From Lewinellaceae bacterium (GTDB lineage Bacteria > Bacteroidota > Bacteroidia > Chitinophagales > Saprospiraceae): DNA of 64,000 nt. A program made the translations under genes and the position numbers. Shown here piece after piece: positions 44,669 to 53,254 of this stretch (the first letter of the stretch is position 1; the number at the start of each line of letters is the position of its first letter). The stretch is from positions 62,001 through 126,000 of the forward strand of contig JACJXZ010000013.1 in assembly GCA_020636375.1 (NCBI GenBank), given 5' to 3'. The notes beneath the pieces are model-generated. The model had not been told where the DNA came from. It was given only the letters and a program-made list of their open reading frames with translations, and made no database searches.

Positions 44669-45649
44669 ATGAAAAAAATCGGAATCCTCTTTGGACAAGA
44701 ACGTTCTTTTCCTCAAGCCTTTGTCGAGCGCATCAACTCCAAGCAAGTGGATGGGGTTGTCGCCGAACCCGTATCGATCGACAAGGTCGTGCAGGCCGCT
44801 CCGTCCGGTTATGCCGTCATTGTCGACCGCATCTCGCAGGATGTCCCCTTCTACCGGGCTTATCTCAAGAACGCCGCCGCCAGCGGAACGGCCGTGATCA
44901 ACAACCCTTTCTGGTGGAGCGCCGACGAGAAGTTCTTTAATAACACCCTGGCCGAGAAGATCGGCGTACCCGTCCCCCGGACGGTCCTGCTGCCCTCGAA
45001 AGACCATCCGCTCGATACCTCTTCGGATTCCTTTTCCAACCTTTCCTTTCCGCTCGACTGGGAGGGCATCTTCAGATACGTGGGCTTCCCTGCCTTCATG
45101 AAGCCCTTTGCCGGCGGCGGCTGGAAGAACGTGTATAAACTGAACAGCTCCGACGAATTTTTCGAGAAGTTCAACGAAACCGGCCAGTTGGTCATGATGC
45201 TGCAGGAAGCCATCGACTTCGAATCTTATTTCCGCTGTTACTGCATCGGCGGCAAGCACGTCCGTATCATGCACTACGAGCCCCGCAACCCGCACCACCT
45301 GCGGTATGCTGCCCGGCACGACGTGAGCGAAGACATGATGAAGAAACTGGAACATTACGTGCTGCAGATCAACCAGGCCCTGGGATATGACTTCAATACG
45401 GTGGAACTGGCCATCCGCGACGGCGTTCCCTACGCGATCGATTTCTGCAACCCCGCCCCCGATGCGGATGTCCACTCCGTAGGGCAGGAGAACTTTGAAT
45501 GGGTAGTGGAGACCGCCGCCAACTACGCCATCGAACGCGCCCTCGCCCAGAAAGACGGGGAGGACAACCTGACCTGGGGCACGTTTATGCAAAATGCAGT
45601 CGGCAAGCCGGCGGCAAAGGGCGGCCGTAAGAAGGCGGTGAAGGCTTAG
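44669..45649 (+). CDS. ATP-grasp ligase
   Basis: A 326-residue cytoplasmic enzyme. The start ATG at 44669 gives MKKIGILFGQERSFPQAF, an N-terminal pre-ATP-grasp Rossmann-like segment. The ATP-grasp core follows: a lysine in FPAFMKPFAGGGWKNVY (phosphate loop), the E-rich strand LQEAIDFESYFRCYCIGGK, and Mg2+ ligands in NTVELAIRDGVPYAIDFCNPAPD (quoted in parts: NTVELAIR and AIDFCNPAPD). ATP-grasp enzymes join a carboxylate to an amine or thiol via an acyl-phosphate. RimK/CPS-like amide formation on a small molecule or peptide is the likely reaction type. The C-terminus is lysine-rich (KGGRKKAVKA). Confidence 0.88.
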   Translation: MKKIGILFGQERSFPQAFVERINSKQVDGVVAEPVSIDKVVQAAPSGYAVIVDRISQDVPFYRAYLKNAAASGTAVINNPFWWSADEKFFNNTLAEKIGVPVPRTVLLPSKDHPLDTSSDSFSNLSFPLDWEGIFRYVGFPAFMKPFAGGGWKNVYKLNSSDEFFEKFNETGQLVMMLQEAIDFESYFRCYCIGGKHVRIMHYEPRNPHHLRYAARHDVSEDMMKKLEHYVLQINQALGYDFNTVELAIRDGVPYAIDFCNPAPDADVHSVGQENFEWVVETAANYAIERALAQKDGEDNLTWGTFMQNAVGKPAAKGGRKKAVKA

Positions 45650-45650
45650 T

Positions 45651-45718
45651 TGGGTTGAATGGTTGATTGGGTTGATTGCAAGGGGCCAATTAACCATTCA
45701 ACTAAATCAACCAATTCA
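45651..45718. repeat. short-word foldback (ggttgatt)
   Basis: The left arm has gggttgaatggttgattgggttgatt. The right arm from about 45690 has the inverse words (aaccattcaactaaatcaacc). It occupies the gap between the ATP-grasp and amidotransferase genes. Confidence 0.55.
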
Positions 45719-45802
45719 CTACCTTTGGGCCCGAAATCCGAACGCGCAGAAGAGAGTGGAACTCTTACTGCTGTTTCCTTCGCGTTCCAAAACGAAAATG
45801 CG

Positions 45803-46621
45803 ATGCATTCAGTCAAGTTGGCCATACTGGATATGTACGAAGGCACGCCCAACCAGGGGATGCGGTGCATCCAGGATATCGTCCGGCGCTTCGAGCCGGT
45901 GCTGGAATGGGAGCTTTTTGACGTCAGAGGCAAGGCGGAAGTGCCCGGGATGGACTTTGACCTGTACATCTCTACCGGCGGCCCCGGCAGCCCTCACGAA
46001 GGAGACGGCACCTGGGATGTCATGTATCACGACTGGCTGCGGCAAACCTGGGAATGGAATCAGATGCCCGGCAACCCGAAGAAGCACGTGTTCTTCATCT
46101 GCCACTCCTTTCAGATGGCCGTGCTGCACTTCGGCCTGGCGGAAGTCACGCGCCGCAAGTCCATGTCCTTCGGCACCTTTCGCTGCCACATGACTGACCT
46201 GGGCGTTGCAGAACCCCTGTTCGACGGCCTGCCCAATCCCTTTTATATCGCAGATTTTCGGGAGTGGCAGTGCATACAGCCGGATGAAGAACGCTTCGAA
46301 CAAATGGGTGCCAAAATTCTGGCGCTGGAAAAGATTCGGCCGCATGTCCCCCTGGAGCGCGCCTTAATGGCCATCCGCTTTTCCGACGAATTTTTCGGGG
46401 TGCAGTTCCATCCCGAGGCCGACCCGGACGGCATGCTGGACCATTTCCTTTCTCCGGAGCGCCGGAAACATATTGTGGAAACCCACAGCCAGGAAAAATA
46501 CCTCCGCATGATCGAACACCTCAACGATCCCGATAAGATCGGCCTGACCCACGATGTCGTCCTGCCCCAGTTCCTCAACCGGGCTATCCGGGCGGTGCAG
46601 GGGGAAATGGCGATGGTGTGA
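45803..46621 (+). CDS. class-I glutamine amidotransferase-like protein
   Basis: A 272-residue GATase-I domain protein. The nucleophile elbow is FFICHSFQMAV (Cys in CHSFQ, where GMP-synthetase-type proteins have CxGxQ), and the catalytic HxE is in GVQFHPEADP. An oxyanion-strand glycine motif, YISTGGPGSP, precedes it. The start ATG at 45803 (MHSVKLAILDMYEG) is preferred over a repeat-derived upstream extension. The long C-terminal extension beyond HPEAD (~65 residues) is unusual for a stand-alone GATase. It probably supplies ammonia to, or deaminates a product of, the neighbouring ATP-grasp enzyme (inference). Confidence 0.88.
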   Translation: MHSVKLAILDMYEGTPNQGMRCIQDIVRRFEPVLEWELFDVRGKAEVPGMDFDLYISTGGPGSPHEGDGTWDVMYHDWLRQTWEWNQMPGNPKKHVFFICHSFQMAVLHFGLAEVTRRKSMSFGTFRCHMTDLGVAEPLFDGLPNPFYIADFREWQCIQPDEERFEQMGAKILALEKIRPHVPLERALMAIRFSDEFFGVQFHPEADPDGMLDHFLSPERRKHIVETHSQEKYLRMIEHLNDPDKIGLTHDVVLPQFLNRAIRAVQGEMAMV

Positions 46622-46634
46622 TGGGGGGAGGTGC

Positions 46635-46847
46635 GGGCATTTGTGAGGGCACTCCGAAAAGTCCCCCAAATGAGAGGATGAGTGAGGGACTGAATGAGTG
46701 AATAAATATAAAATATGTATTGTTTTTAAAATCAAATCTTATTACATAGTTGATTCTATTCACTCATTCGCTAAGTCACTCCTTCACTCCTTTTCCGGAC
46801 TTTCCGGACTACGGACCGGCGGAGCCGGAGTGCCCTCACAAATGCCC
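46635..46847. repeat. foldback with 22-bp inverted ends between amidotransferase and the next gene
   Basis: 46635-46656 (gggcatttgtgagggcac...) and 46826-46847 are perfect inverted copies. A second nested pair, gaatgagtgaata (46692-46704) and tattcactcattc (46757-46769), lies inside. The 290-bp gap therefore can fold into a long branched hairpin. It contains no open frame. Confidence 0.65.
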
Positions 46848-46911
46848 ATATACACAATCCGGAAAGTTTCCGGCAGTATAAATATCCGAATTACCCACAC
46901 ACACCACAACC

Positions 46912-48105
46912 ATGATCACTGAACTCAGGAAGCGGTTCAACGAAAATTTCCGGCCCGAAACCTATCAAGGCATGCTGGACTACATAGCGGGGCTCTACAA
47001 TTACCGCCCGCCTTTCCGCATTGCGGAAACCCCGGTTTTCATTCCCCGGAAGCTGAAAAAGCAGCTGATCGAAGCCTGCGAGGAGATCACCGACGTGATC
47101 GTCCGCCCCGACTTCAGGGAGCTGTCCCGGGGTGCCCTCCTGGCCGGCCAGGAAGTGCCCGGGGAGACGCCCCACACCACCTTCCTCCAGATGGACTTCG
47201 GCATCTGCCTGGAGCCGAACGGAGAACTAAAGCCCCAGCTGATCGAAGTGCAGGGATTCCCGTCCCTCTATTTTTACCAGGACCTGGCGGCCAATGCCTA
47301 CCGGAAGTTCTACGATATACCTGAAAATATAACCCACCTCTTTGGAGGCCTCAACTCGGAGGAATACCTGGAGATGCTCCGCCGGGTGATCCTGGGCGAC
47401 CACAAGCCGGAGAACGTCATCCTGCTGGAGGTGGAGCCGGAAAAGCAGACTACGGCCATCGATTTCGTCGCCGGCAAGCACCTGATCGGACTGGAGCCGG
47501 TTTGCGTGAGCAAGCTGAAAGTAGAAGGCAGAAACGTATTTTACGAAAAGGACGGCCGCCTCATCCACGTGGAGAAAATCTACAACCGCGTCATTTTTGA
47601 CGAGCTCATCAAGCGGGACGACCTGCCCCGCGAGTTCTACTTCACCGAAGAGCACGACGTGGAATTCATCGGCCACCCCAACTGGTTCTTCCGCATCAGC
47701 AAGCACACCCTTCCGCTGCTCGACAGCCAGTATGTTCCCAAATCCTTCTTCCTCAACGAGGTGGAAACCATCCCCGACGACCTCTACAACTACGTGCTCA
47801 AGCCCCTCTACTCCTTTGCCGGCACCGGCGTGATCATCAACCTCAACCGCCACGACATCGAAGCGATCAGCGACCCGGAGAACTACATCCTGCAGCGCAA
47901 GGTGGACTATGCCCCGGTCATCCAGACGCCCACCGAGCCGGCCAAGTGCGAAATCCGCATGCTCATGCTGTGGGAGCAGGGCTGGGAGCGGCCGGTCATC
48001 GTCAACAACCTGGCCCGCCTGAGCAAGGGGCTGATGGTGGGGGTGCGGTATAACAGGGATAAGGACTGGGTTGGCGGGAGTGTGGGCTTTTTTGAGGGGG
48101 ATTAG
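46912..48105 (+). CDS. large unknown protein, ATP-grasp-like C-terminal half
   Basis: A 397-residue cytoplasmic protein without a signal peptide. The first ~200 residues contain LIEVQGFPSLYFYQDLA and are not recognised. The second half has YNYVLKPLYSFAGTGVIINL and ENYILQRKVDYAPVI, then CEIRMLMLWEQGWERPVIVNN. This order (a Lys strand, a glycine-rich loop, then paired acidic strands) resembles a divergent ATP-grasp fold, but the family is not one I can name. It ends the same-strand series esterase, ATP-grasp, amidotransferase, and may be a second ligase or the scaffold or substrate-recognition partner (inference). An 8-bp tandem repeat starts directly at its stop codon. Confidence 0.8.
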   Translation: MITELRKRFNENFRPETYQGMLDYIAGLYNYRPPFRIAETPVFIPRKLKKQLIEACEEITDVIVRPDFRELSRGALLAGQEVPGETPHTTFLQMDFGICLEPNGELKPQLIEVQGFPSLYFYQDLAANAYRKFYDIPENITHLFGGLNSEEYLEMLRRVILGDHKPENVILLEVEPEKQTTAIDFVAGKHLIGLEPVCVSKLKVEGRNVFYEKDGRLIHVEKIYNRVIFDELIKRDDLPREFYFTEEHDVEFIGHPNWFFRISKHTLPLLDSQYVPKSFFLNEVETIPDDLYNYVLKPLYSFAGTGVIINLNRHDIEAISDPENYILQRKVDYAPVIQTPTEPAKCEIRMLMLWEQGWERPVIVNNLARLSKGLMVGVRYNRDKDWVGGSVGFFEGD

Positions 48106-48237
48106 GGGAGAGTGGGAGAGCGGGGGAGTGGGGGAGTGGGAGAGTGGGGGAGTGGGAGAGTGGGGGAGTGGGAGAGTGGGAGAGTGGGAGAGAGGGAGAG
48201 TGGGAGAGTGGGAGAGTGGGAGAGTGGGAGAGTGGGA
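48106..48237. repeat. octamer tandem repeat (gggagagt/gggggagt)
   Basis: About 16 consecutive copies of an 8-bp purine-rich unit start right at the stop of the preceding gene. The repeat is open in several frames and yields artificial Gly-Glu-Trp-Ser-rich peptides. The rest of the spacer to 48416 shows no gene. Confidence 0.85.
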
Positions 48238-48416
48238 CAACGTGTCATTTTTCCTGTAAATCAAGGGGCTGTTCAACGAACTGTGCTTTTTTTAGGTTAA
48301 TTGTTGGACACTCAATTGGGGTAGCGTACGATGGACGAATTTAGGGGTAGTCCTGGGGGGCGGATGAAAACCCCGAATTCCGAACAGTGCCCAAATAAAC
48401 TCTTCCTTTTCCTCCC

Positions 48417-49481
48417 TCACATTATCCGCTCCGGATAATGCTCCAGATAATACCTCAGCTGTTTCAGTTGCTGGTTGCTGCCCAGGACGATGTAGCTCGA
48501 CCCTGGCCCGAGCACTGTATGGGGCGATGGATTGACCTCGTAGTGCCCGTCCGGCGCCTTATAGCCGATGACGTTGGCGCCGGTGCTTTCGCGGATATTG
48601 AGCTGGCTGAGGGATCGGCCGCGGCATTCTTTGGGCAGGTGTTCGAAGGTGACCTCCTCGAAGCCGATGTCGGAGCGGTATTCGTTGGTGATGAAAGAGA
48701 AAAACTCCACGGCGCCCGGTTTGCTGACCAGGGTAGCCATGTAAAAGCCGCCGATCTGTTCGGGCATGACCACATGGTCGGCGCCGGCCATGAACAGTTT
48801 TTTCTGGGACTTGGGGTCTTTTGCCCGGCTGATGATGTTGAGCCTGGGGTTGATCTGTCGGGCGGATAGCACCACGTAGACGTTGTCGGAATCGTCGGGC
48901 AGGGCGGAGATCAGGGCGTTGGCGCGTTTGATGCCGGCCCGGAGCAGGGCGTCGTCGTGGGTGGCGTCCTCTTCCAGGTAGAGGATTTTCTCGTCGCTTT
49001 TCTGCAGTTGTTCGATCTTGGCGGGATCGAGGTCGAGGACGACGAAGGGCAGCCTGTGTTTATTGAAATGCTGGGCGATCTCCCGCCCGTATTTGCCGTA
49101 CCCGCACAGGATGATGTGGTTTTCCAGTTTATCTATTGAAGAATTGATCAGGTTGAGGTGCATGTTCTTGAAAATTTCTCCCTGGATGACGTAATAGGAA
49201 AAAGCCGCCAGCACGTAGGCAAAGATACCTATATTGACGATGATAAGCGAGGCCGTAAAAATCCTGCCCAGCGGGCTCAGCGGCTGGACCTCGCTGAAGC
49301 CTACCGTGGAAATGGTGATTACCATCATGTAAAAGGCATCGATCAGGCCGAAGCCCTCGATCGCCATATAACCGCTAATGCCGATCAGGAACTCCAGCAG
49401 CAGCAGGGCGATGGCTACCCGGATGCTCAGAAAAGATGACGGCACGGTATAGATATTCCAGTTTACTCGGGATTTTAACAT
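48417..49481 (-). CDS. potassium channel with RCK/TrkA-N and TrkA-C domains
   Basis: A 354-residue membrane protein. There are two transmembrane helices around a pore loop with the selectivity filter TVGFSE (in ITISTVGFSEVQPLSP). An RCK domain begins with the nucleotide-binding IILCGYGKYGREIAQHF at about residue 115, and a TrkA-C-like domain occupies the last ~90 residues. Such channels open or close on NAD(H) or Ca2+ binding to the RCK ring and move K+ across the inner membrane. The filter is TVGF in place of TVGY, which is seen in several prokaryotic channels. It is a solitary gene, divergent from the dead beta-lactamase-like gene. Confidence 0.93.
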   Translation of the reverse strand: MLKSRVNWNIYTVPSSFLSIRVAIALLLLEFLIGISGYMAIEGFGLIDAFYMMVITISTVGFSEVQPLSPLGRIFTASLIIVNIGIFAYVLAAFSYYVIQGEIFKNMHLNLINSSIDKLENHIILCGYGKYGREIAQHFNKHRLPFVVLDLDPAKIEQLQKSDEKILYLEEDATHDDALLRAGIKRANALISALPDDSDNVYVVLSARQINPRLNIISRAKDPKSQKKLFMAGADHVVMPEQIGGFYMATLVSKPGAVEFFSFITNEYRSDIGFEEVTFEHLPKECRGRSLSQLNIRESTGANVIGYKAPDGHYEVNPSPHTVLGPGSSYIVLGSNQQLKQLRYYLEHYPERIM

Positions 49482-49682
49482 CCTTTACATACTTTCGGAA
49501 ACAGTTGATTTAAATCATGTTTGCCTGCTGACCCTCATCATCTGATTATTCCTGAAATCAGGTTATTTTAAGATAATTAAGCCAGGACGAAAATACGGCC
49601 GGCCGGGTTAATGCGCAACTCCAATTGGCCCGCAATTTACAACCGGTTGTTTTCTTCACTTACTGTACCATAAATTTATCCC

Positions 49683-50885
49683 ATGAGATTGTTCCCCGTC
49701 GTAGTTCTCCTCCTCCTTTCTGTTGCGGTTGCCGGACAAATCCCGCCCGGCATAGAGGCGTTGGCGGAGAAACACATTAAAAAAGGCCGAAATCCTGGCC
49801 TGGTTGTCGCTGCCGTTGAAAACGGGCAGGTGCAATATAAGGGTTATGGCACAGTAAGCCGCGGGCAGATGGCCTGCCCGGATGAGCGCACCCTGTTTGA
49901 ACTGGGCGCGCTGTCCGGTGTCTTCACCACTACACTGGTGACAAAGCAGGCGATGGAAGGCCAATTCAACCTCGGCGGCCCCATCAATCCTTATCTTCCT
50001 AAAGGCGCTGATGCGCCGGCTTTCCAGCCGCAGAAGTGTGTCGAGGTCGTATTGCCGGACCCTTCCTCCGGCCGCCCCGAGCGCATCCTCAGCTGTACGC
50101 CCGACCCTCTGGGCGAAGAGGTATGCATTGCCTTTTGCGACCTGATCACCCATACTTCCGGGCTGCCCAACTCGGGGCACGGCCTGTACGACTGGCATCC
50201 TGTCGGGACGGAGGTGTCCCTGCAGGGGCCCCGGCAAAGTTTTACCCGTCAGGACCTCTACGCGCAGGTTGCCGAATATCCTCTGAAAACCCAACCCGGC
50301 GCCAGTTTCCACTTTTCCAATATCGGCATCGCCCTGGCTGGCCACCTGGCTGCCGATATCGCCGGGCTTCCTTTTGAAGGACTGCTGGAGCAGGCCCTGC
50401 TGCGCCCCCTGAAGATGAAAGACACCCGCATCCGCCTCTCTGCCGGGCAAAGGGAGCGCCTGGCTCAGGGCCATGACAGCCGGGGCCGCCCGGTACTCCA
50501 TTGGGACTTTGACGGCATGGCGCCGGCCGCCGGGCTGAAGTCTACAGCCGAAGACCTGGCCGCCTTCGTCCTCGCGAACTTAAAGACAGATGATTCCCGG
50601 ATGTCGGCAGTGATGGAGCAGGCGCAGCAGGCGAGGGTTGACGTGGCGTTTCCGGCATTGCTGCGCCCGACGGAAGCTGGCTACGGCTGGCTGATCTCCA
50701 AGCTGACGCCGCAGTCCAATCAGCCGGTGGTGTGGATGTACGGTGGAACGGCGGGGTTCCGTGCCTTTATCGGGTTCATCAAAGACACCGGCACGGGGAT
50801 TGTCCTCCTCTCTAATTCCGCCAACGACATCCGCGAGCTGGGTTTTGAGATGCTGGAAGTGCAGTACAATGCGGCAAAAAAATAA
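49683..50885 (+). CDS. beta-lactamase-fold (S12) protein with the catalytic residues lost
   Basis: A 400-residue exported protein (signal peptide MRLFPVVVLLLLSVAVAG) with clear class-C/S12 fold similarity along its length: TLFELGALSGVFT, ITHTSGLPN, FHFSNIGIALAGHLA, GLKSTAEDLAAFV, MYGGTAGFRAFIG. Aligning FELGALSGVFT with the family's FEIGSVSKxFT puts Ala76 at the Ser nucleophile and Gly79 at the Lys. The Tyr of YxN is Phe211, and the HTG-like motif is YGG. All three catalytic positions are changed, so it is probably a binding or scaffold protein, not an enzyme. The remainder looks well conserved, arguing against a pseudogene. A terminator overlaps its stop. Confidence 0.85.
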   Translation: MRLFPVVVLLLLSVAVAGQIPPGIEALAEKHIKKGRNPGLVVAAVENGQVQYKGYGTVSRGQMACPDERTLFELGALSGVFTTTLVTKQAMEGQFNLGGPINPYLPKGADAPAFQPQKCVEVVLPDPSSGRPERILSCTPDPLGEEVCIAFCDLITHTSGLPNSGHGLYDWHPVGTEVSLQGPRQSFTRQDLYAQVAEYPLKTQPGASFHFSNIGIALAGHLAADIAGLPFEGLLEQALLRPLKMKDTRIRLSAGQRERLAQGHDSRGRPVLHWDFDGMAPAAGLKSTAEDLAAFVLANLKTDDSRMSAVMEQAQQARVDVAFPALLRPTEAGYGWLISKLTPQSNQPVVWMYGGTAGFRAFIGFIKDTGTGIVLLSNSANDIRELGFEMLEVQYNAAKK

Positions 50886-50910
50886 AGGGCTTCCCCGGAG
50901 AAGCCCTTTC
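50884..50910 (+). terminator. hairpin overlapping the stop of the S12-like gene
   Basis: A 10-bp stem, aaagggcttc/gaagcccttt, with a 6-base loop begins within the stop codon. No long T-run follows, so termination may be partial. Confidence 0.6.
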
Positions 50911-51832
50911 AGCGGAAGAGCGTAAAAGGTCGTAATTATAGATTTCCCTGGTAACTATTTAGGTGGGCCTGACGCCTTTGCCACGAAAACACCAAGACAC
51001 CAAGATCGCACCAAGGCTTTGTGCAATCTTAGTGTCTTGGTGTCTTAGTGGCTAAAAAGCGGAGGGCTGCTAAATAGTTATTTTCCCTGTTGGGATGCCT
51101 TCGGGCAGGACAAAAAAAAAGGCAGCGGCGGGGCGTGTTGCCTTTGCCCGCCGGCTGCCGGTTCAAACTACTCTCTCAATGGTTCGTGCAAGTTTGTTGT
51201 CACTGGTTTCCGGAAACCGGGCGTTGGCCGCCCGGCACCGGAAGGGGGGCTGTGAAGGGCGCCGGGGCGCGCCTTCACGGCAGGGGGGCAGATTGCTTCA
51301 CAAGGCAAATGGGGTGTCGATTGTCTCCTTTGGGGCGGCATGGCCAACCTGGGGCTATGCAGGGTAAACATAGCAAAACATAGTGTGCTTTCTCACAGTA
51401 CGCCCTTGGGGGGCATGGCCGTAAGAGGCGGGTTGCCGGCCGGCCGTGAGCCTGACAGCAACGGCAGTGCAGGGTATTCAAACCTGCCGCGGCCTTCGCC
51501 CTTACAGCACTAAACTGCTGTATGATATTGAATTACAATGGAATAAAAAGCTGCCACATCAGGCATTGGAAAGGTAGAAGTATGAGCCATTCAGGGAATT
51601 GTGGTTTTGATCAATCTTGATTCTGGCGTGTAGAGTGGTGCTTCGATAAGGAGATTTTGTTGTTAACAGGGTTTGTTGATCAAAAGAACAGTCCTATAAC
51701 GGGGTGGCGGTAGGATGTATTGTATGCAATCGGGAAAAAAATATTTTTTATTTTCCTGAAAAGAAAACGGGCGGCTCCAAGGAGGGTGCTGGCCTGCCCG
51801 TTTTCTTTCCGAACCCACTACCGAACCCCTCC
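50911..51832. other. 0.9-kb gene-free spacer
   Basis: Apart from the foldback at 50948-51090, no feature was recognised. The region 51090-51500 is GC-rich and has short overlapping frames on both strands with biased Arg/Gly/Ala composition but no recognisable protein. An unrecognised structured RNA or a decayed element cannot be excluded. Confidence 0.4.
50948..51090. repeat. foldback of the gccacgaaa-acaccaag type
   Basis: The inner left words (gccacgaaaacaccaagacaccaag) face cttggtgtcttagtggc on the right. The outer arms share taactatttag (50951) and its inverse ctaaatagtta (51070-51080). The same word family recurs at 59953-60030. Confidence 0.65.
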
Positions 51833-53254
51833 TCACTCACTCCGGGGCACCAGGAGCCGGTCTCCGGGCCGCAGCTTGTGGTTGGGCGGTATGCCATTGA
51901 GCATGATGAGGGCCGGAAGCGTTGCCCCCGGTATCTTCCTGTAGATTTTTTCCAGGGTGCCCCTATCCTCGACGATGTATACCAATTGCCGGAATGCGGC
52001 GTCCGGATAGTTGCCTGTGGGCTGAAGTTGCCTTCCCTGCAGGGCGATGGATGGAGCAACAGGCAGGCCCTCCATCTTTTCCAGCGGCTTGAACCGCTTG
52101 AATTCCTTGGGCTGGTAGATCGTCAGTTTCTGGCCTTCCTTCAGGTCGGTGGATTGCAGGCCGTTCCAGGCGATGATCTGGTGGACGGTACACTTCAGGT
52201 TTTTCGCGATCTTTTTCAGGGTTTCTCCCTTTTTGACCACGTAGGTTTGCCGGATATATTTCTCCTTCCAGCTTTCCAGGTGTTTCTGCACGACGACCGG
52301 AGAGCCGTCGAAGTAGTGGTCGGCGAGATGGTCGGGGCGCTCCGCTGCCAGATAATCTTTAAAGGCCGGCATGACCCGCTTGGGCAAAATGAGGAAGTTG
52401 CCCTCCTGGTTTTCGGGGATGACGCCCCGCTTATAGGCGGGGTTCAAATCCTCAATTAGTTCCAGGGGCAGGCCGGTGATCTGGGCGATGCGGTGAAAGG
52501 TAAATTGGTGATAGACTTTTATCGTTTCCGTGATCTGGTAATCCAGGGGCGGGTATTCGGGGATGACCTCATGCTCCTTATAGTATTCCATGAGGTAGGT
52601 AGCCGCAATGTAAGCCGGTATGTAGTTGCGGGTTTCCCGAGGCATATAGCGGCGGATGCGCCAGAAGTTCTTGCTGCGGCCCCGCTTGATGGCCCGGCTC
52701 ACCCGGCCGGAGCCTCCGTTGTAGGCGGCCAGCGCCAGGGCCCAGTCGCCGAATTTTTCGTACTGGCGGGTCAGGTAATCCAGGGCGGCTTCGGTGGCTT
52801 TGTTCGGGTCCTTGCGCTCATCGACGAATTCATTGATCAGCAGGCCGTACTCCCTGCCTGTTTCCGGCATGAACTGCCACAGGCCGCATGCGCCAACCGG
52901 AGAGACGGCATGGGGATACAAAGCCGATTCCACCACGGGCAGGTATTTGAGCTTTTCCGGCATGCCCCGCTGCTGCAGGTAATCCTCGATGAGCGGGAAG
53001 TACAATACCGTACGGCCCAGGATGCGTTCGGTTTTCTCGCGCTTCCAGATGAGGTAGCCTTTGAGGTATCCTTTAACTACGGAATTGTAGCGGTTTTCGA
53101 CCAGCGGGTTGTCGATCGACTTCAGCCGCTCGACGACCAGCGCTTCGTCGTATACAGGGTTGTCATTAGCTTGAAGGAGCAGGGGTAAGAAGAGAAGAAA
53201 CGCCAGGCTTGCCGCCCGGGAAAAGAGGGTTCTCACGGTATGTGGGTCCATCAT
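51833..53254 (-). CDS. mltD: MltD-like lytic transglycosylase with two LysM-type domains
   Basis: A 473-residue exported enzyme that cleaves peptidoglycan glycan strands. The signal peptide is in FSRAASLAFLLFLPLLLQAN. The SLT catalytic domain has Glu109 in YLPVVESALYPHAVSPVGA, then GLWQFMPETGREYGL and the AAYNGGSGRV motif. LysM 1 is YVVKKGETLKKIAKNL...; LysM 2, more diverged, is at the C-terminus (YIVEDRGTLEKIYRK..., LRPGDRLLVPR). ATGs at 53254 and 53251 are equally possible starts. It is the last gene of the minus-strand run 51.8-61.1 kb, but long spacers suggest its own promoter. Confidence 0.93.
   Translation of the reverse strand: MMDPHTVRTLFSRAASLAFLLFLPLLLQANDNPVYDEALVVERLKSIDNPLVENRYNSVVKGYLKGYLIWKREKTERILGRTVLYFPLIEDYLQQRGMPEKLKYLPVVESALYPHAVSPVGACGLWQFMPETGREYGLLINEFVDERKDPNKATEAALDYLTRQYEKFGDWALALAAYNGGSGRVSRAIKRGRSKNFWRIRRYMPRETRNYIPAYIAATYLMEYYKEHEVIPEYPPLDYQITETIKVYHQFTFHRIAQITGLPLELIEDLNPAYKRGVIPENQEGNFLILPKRVMPAFKDYLAAERPDHLADHYFDGSPVVVQKHLESWKEKYIRQTYVVKKGETLKKIAKNLKCTVHQIIAWNGLQSTDLKEGQKLTIYQPKEFKRFKPLEKMEGLPVAPSIALQGRQLQPTGNYPDAAFRQLVYIVEDRGTLEKIYRKIPGATLPALIMLNGIPPNHKLRPGDRLLVPRSE

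Noticed and set aside
48071..48344. Short frames encoding Gly-Glu-Trp-Ser repeats
   Set aside because: They are translations of the octamer tandem array and have no independent start context.
51090..51383. Overlapping ~90-codon frames in the GC-rich spacer
   Set aside because: Biased Arg/Gly/Ala composition on both strands and in several frames, as expected from base composition alone.
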